This document shows positions 60,501 through 64,000 of a DNA stretch of 64,000 nucleotides, in pieces. Every line of letters starts with the position of its first letter. Positions within the stretch are counted from its first letter, which is position 1. Below the pieces are notes generated by a model. The model was not told the origin of the DNA and did not search any database. It worked only from the letters and a program-made list of their open reading frames with translations. Source of the DNA: Serilophus lunatus (lineage: Eukaryota > Chordata > Aves > Passeriformes > Eurylaimidae); NCBI GenBank assembly GCA_013399895.1, contig VXBA01001835.1, forward strand, positions 372,001 through 436,000, written 5' to 3'. Position numbers and translations under genes: made by a program.

Positions 60501-62511
60501 TCTGGGGCCCTCAATTTAGGAAGGTGCTGGAGCGTGTCCAAAGAAGGACAGTGAGGATGGTGAAGGGGTTGGAGCACAAGCCCTATGAGGAGTGGCTGAG
60601 GGAGCTGAGGTTGTTTAGCCTGGAGAAGAGAAGGCTCAGGGGAGACCTTATCGCTCTCTGCAACTACCTGAAAGGAGGTTGTAGCCGAGTGAGCATTGAT
60701 CTCTTTTTCAAGGCAACCAGCGGTAGGACAAGAGGGCGCAGTCTTAGACTGCTCCAGGGGAGGTTTAGGTTAGACATTTGGAGGAAGTTCTTTAAAGAGA
60801 GAATGATTGGCATTGGAATGGGCTTCCTAGGGAGGTGGTGGAGTCACTGTCCCTGGAGATATTTAAGAAGGGATTTGGTGTGGCACTGTGTGCCATGGTC
60901 TACTTGACAAGGTGATGTTAGGTCAAAGGTTGGACTCAATGATCTCAGAAGTTTTTTCCAGCCTAGCTGATACTGTGATTCTGTAATTTTACAAGAGAAG
61001 CTAATTTTTAAGTTTCACTTCAATTCTAAGAGATTAAAATCCAAAGCTTTGGGAAGATGGGTGTGTTTAAGTAAGAAACTGATGACAGATACATTGCTGA
61101 TGAAGTCAGTTTATTTAAGCTGAATATACATCAAGTTTTCTTAGGTTTTTTGGAGCAGGCAGCAATGCACAATTAATCCTGCTCAGAAATCCCTTGGTGA
61201 CTGTTGCAGATAGTTCTGTGCTCTAGAAGTTCTGTTGCTTTCGCTTCTCAAGACTACCTTGGAATTCCCTTTACTGCTCTTCCGTTCAGCTCATACAGTC
61301 CATAATGCATACCCTACCCCCTTCACTGCAGCCAGGGAAGTCCTGGTTAATGCATTCAGCCAATTCTTTCTCTGCCTATGTGGCTTAGTGTATTGAATAG
61401 TGGTTTCTATTTTTCTTGAAGTGTAGGAGAAATTTTCTTTGGCTCGAAATCCCTTTCCCACAGTGGAACAATTTAGCGCTTTTTATCTGATGAACTTCAT
61501 CAGCCTACTAGCTTGCAGGTTTAATTTGTTGTATATACAACTGCAGTTCAAGGTGGAGGATTAAAAGGTTAGCTAATAAAACAGGAGACTTCATCAGTAT
61601 GTATTTATATGGCTTTTCAAGCTGAGATTTTAATCTTCCTAGTGCTGGCCTCCCTTGGAAATCCTTGCTGTTGCCACTCCAGAGTCCTCGTATTTCTGAG
61701 AATCTGTCTACAGTGTTAAAAGAATTAGAGTAAAGCTGTTAGGATGAGTTTTACAGATTTTTCTTTTCTTATATGCCTGTCTTGAGATTATCAGGAGAAA
61801 AATAAGTAATTTCGTGGAGCTAATTTCATAAAGTTATGTCTTTTTTTGGTGTGAGCAGCTGCATTTCAGAAGTAAACAGTCATAAACTGCATTTAACTTG
61901 TTATAGGAGCAGAAGATTTGGTCCTTGGACTGTGCAGCTTTCTTATATTTATTTGTTTGTTTAATTATTTATATATTTTTATGCAGCCTAAATTAGGATA
62001 ATATATCCTCTATAATGTAGTTGTCTAGAGAACTCTTGCTTAGCTTTATGATGTGGAAGAAGCCAGGCATATGGTTCTGCTGCCAGGTTTGTTCAGTAGT
62101 CTGATAATCAGGGCATTTCACCACGATGCTGAGACTCCACCTCAAGTTTTTCTTCTTCCCTATGGGATTTGTGTCACAAGGAGATTGTTTTCTCTGTCAT
62201 AATGGATTCATAACAGCAAATGAAGAAGTCATTAAGGCAAATGTCCCTCAGTTCATCTTGTTTTACTCTGTGATGTGTTTGGATTTTCACTCTAGGAAAC
62301 AAATGTTTTATCCTTTTGTATTATGGATATTATTTAGAATCTAGTCTTCCTCTTACCCTGTAGTAATGGATGAAATTGCTGTATGTTTTATCATTCCAGA
62401 GATTGCATCCTGAGTTACCTCTTAGTCTGGAAGAGCTTGAAAAAGTCTTTGTTACACTGGATGCTGATGGCAATGGCTCACTTACCCCAAAGGAGTTCAT
62501 CACTGGATTCA
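57379..62511 (+). CDS. CRACR2A: EF-hand calcium sensor CRACR2A (EFCAB4B), first two coding exons (3' partial)
   Basis: CRACR2A is a cytosolic EF-hand protein that stabilises the ORAI1-STIM1 channel complex in store-operated calcium entry. A long isoform also carries a Rab GTPase domain (Rab46). The two exons visible join in phase 0 to give the N-terminal 93 residues. A variable acidic start is followed by [20 protein letters not shown], nearly the human [20 protein letters not shown], then [17 protein letters not shown] and the second EF-hand. Loop one ([12 protein letters not shown]) has Asp at position 12 and Lys at position 5, as in human, so it is probably a weak calcium site. Loop two ([12 protein letters not shown]) is canonical. 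The rest of the gene lies right of the window. Confidence 0.93.
57547..60340 (+). other. CRACR2A: CRACR2A intron, part before the CR1
   Basis: AT-rich intron with T-runs (for example about 57831-57845). No exon or named repeat recognised. Confidence 0.7.
60345..60990 (+). mobile_element. CR1 LINE 3' end fragment with open thumb region (+)
   Basis: A continuous frame reads [67 protein letters not shown] and [17 protein letters not shown], the C-terminal part of the CR1 reverse transcriptase. The frame stays open to a TGA at 60905-60907. The 3'UTR and an octamer-like tail (TACTGTGATTCTGTAA) follow. It is 5' truncated and sits in a CRACR2A intron in the same orientation as the gene. Confidence 0.95.
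60991..62399 (+). other. CRACR2A: CRACR2A intron, part after the CR1
   Basis: AT-rich intron ending in TCATTCCAG. No exon or repeat family recognised. Confidence 0.7.
62400..62511 (+). CDS. CRACR2A: CRACR2A exon: EF-hand 2
   Basis: Encodes [20 protein letters not shown] and the canonical loop [12 protein letters not shown], then FITGF plus one base (phase 1). The acceptor is TTCCAG and the donor TTCA|GTGAGT. Confidence 0.93.
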
Positions 62512-63650
62512 GTGAGTTTTGGAAAGCATGTGTCCTGTATTGAGTTTTATTCATGTTCTCTACTCTCCACATTAATAAAGAAGTATTTTTCTTAACAGTA
62601 CACTTAATAATGCACACAGGGAGCCAGACAATTCCCTAGATATAGCAGATATACATAGGAGATGAAGAAGTGATCAGATTGTGTGAATAAATAGACAAAG
62701 GGCTCCAGTGTCTTTCTCTCCTGTGTAAAATGTCAAGCCATGACATGGTATGAGACAAATGATATAATCATCTGAATTACACCTGTGGAGTGGATCTATG
62801 TACAATTTTTTTAAGATTTCCTTTGGCCGGGAGGGTGAAATCTTGTATTTTATTTTGCATCAGGTCATAAGACCTGAAAGATAATTAAGATTATCTCTAA
62901 GATTAATGTAAGACAATGTTAAAAATGTCTTAGTGGCACTGTCCTTACAGCTGTAGAAATGCTTTCTACAACAAATTAATTCTTCAAGTGATGTTAATTT
63001 ATTTCAAAACAAAACAGGATGAGGCACTTATTAATGCATGATGGGAGCTGATAAGTTCTTTGTCTGGTTAGCAGCTGCACTCTTACTGTCACATTCTCTG
63101 TGTTTGTCACAGAGTTGTTTTCTCATCAGCTGTGACATTACAGATAATATGACAATGTTAGTTAGTGAAATTGTGTTCAATTGTTTATGCAAAATCAATT
63201 TTGTGCTTAGATTTTAGCCCTGATGACTAAGGTTTAAGCATTTTTTTCTAGAAAATGCAATATCTTCTATGTGTGAATCATAACATTAAATCTCAATTTA
63301 AATACTATATATTTGTACAATTTATTTATAGCATTTAAGTAATTTCAACACTATATATTCATACTGTGTTTAGGTCTAGGAAATAGGACCTTCATTTTTG
63401 TTCTTAAATCATCAGTCATTTGAAATCTTAATTCTGTCATATCCCACCTTTCCCACTTTAAAGGTGGATCAAATATCTTAATAAAATATGCTTTAATCTG
63501 AAAATTACCGTTATTTAAAAATTAAATAATGTATCACTGCTTTATTTTCATAAGTAAATTATACATAATTTTCAGGTTAAATGAAGATTATTTTCATAAG
63601 TATTCCCTGCAAAATCAAAGCTCTCTATGAAGTGAGGTTGTATGTGGCTG
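62512..63650 (+). other. CRACR2A: CRACR2A intron, no exon seen
   Basis: AT-rich sequence after the EF-hand 2 exon. Nothing recognised until the CR1 piece. Confidence 0.65.
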
Positions 63651-63654
63651 CAAT

Positions 63655-64000
63655 CTCTGAAACATCTCAAGAAGGGCTGGAAAGATGACCTGGGTAATTA
63701 CAGACCTATTAGCCTGACCTCGGTACTAGGAAATGTTATGGAGCAGTTAATCCTAGGTGCAATCGTGCAACACCTGCAGGATGGCCAGGGGATAAGGCCC
63801 AGCCAGCATTGTTTTGGCAGAGGTAGGTCTTGCCTGACCTACCTGATCTCCTTTTATGACCAAGTAACTCACCTGGTGGATGAGAGGAAGGCTGTGGATG
63901 TAGTATACCTGGACTTCAGTAAAGCCTTCGACACAGTCTCCCATAGTGTACTCCTGGAGAAGCTGGCAGCCCGGGGATTTGACAGGAGCATTCTGTGCTG
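63655..64000 (+). mobile_element. CR1 LINE reverse-transcriptase fragment, runs off the window (+)
   Basis: From 63669 to the window end one frame stays open for about 110 codons. It reads KKGWKDDLGNYRPISLTSVL, MEQLILGAI, GRGRSCLTYLISFYDQVTHL, DVVYLDFSKAFDTVSHSVLL and EKLAARGFD, the fingers and palm of the CR1 reverse transcriptase. The first catalytic aspartate block (YLDFSKAFDT) is intact. It is 5' truncated. The 3' part is outside. Confidence 0.95.

Noticed and set aside
60308..60907. 199-codon frame as a host gene
   Set aside because: It is the C-terminal part of the CR1 reverse transcriptase, with the CR1 3' end directly after it.

Overview
The window is eukaryotic, and everything in it fits a bird genome. 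The genes are split by introns with consensus GT/AG splice sites. The interspersed repeats are almost all 5'-truncated CR1 LINEs, several ending in tails close to the ATTCTATGATTCT octamer repeat of avian CR1. Introns are short. I cannot name the species. A 430-base run of N (20070-20499) and a single N (16194) show this is a draft assembly.

Three genes are recognisable, all on the + strand. (1) TSPAN9 (2678-7835): six coding exons give the last 218 residues of a tetraspanin. The first coding exon, about 21 residues by comparison with the human protein, lies left of the window. (2) PARP11 (23269-32293): seven coding exons give an apparently complete mono-ADP-ribosyltransferase of about 330 residues with a WWE domain and a catalytic domain. 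Its promoter probably lies in the GC-rich block interrupted by the assembly gap at about 20 kb. (3) CRACR2A (EFCAB4B): the first two coding exons (57379-57546 and 62400-62511), carrying the EF-hand pair, are present and the gene runs off the right edge. A strong CpG island at about 46.6-47.65 kb is its likely promoter.

Layout: 1-2677 TSPAN9 intron; 2678-7835 TSPAN9 coding; 7836 to about 10.4-10.9 kb TSPAN9 3'UTR; 12.09-13.4 kb a decayed tandem array of about 56 bp units; 15.42-15.71 kb an AAAG tract; 17 kb two CR1 pieces in opposite orientation; 19.44-19.97 kb an ACTGGN hexamer array leading into a CpG-rich block with the gap; 21.8-22.45 kb an unrecognised broken coding-like stretch on the minus strand; 23.3-32.3 kb PARP11 with a 2.1 kb CR1 in its longest intron; 35.5-36 kb a GC-rich irregular repeat; 40.3-43.97 kb a cluster of three CR1 pieces; 46.2 kb a CR1 endonuclease relic; 46.6-47.65 kb CpG island; 57.3-62.5 kb start of CRACR2A with another CR1 in its intron; 63.66-64.0 kb a CR1 reverse-transcriptase fragment with an open frame.

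The three genes do not form a pathway. From memory, human 12p13 reads TSPAN9(+), PRMT8(+), CRACR2A(-), PARP11(-). Here PARP11 and CRACR2A are both + and directly follow TSPAN9, with no PRMT8 between, which suggests an inversion of that block relative to human. I found no undescribed multi-gene system. The most notable non-gene items are the two minisatellites, the gap over the presumed PARP11 promoter, and the unassigned minus-strand coding relic.
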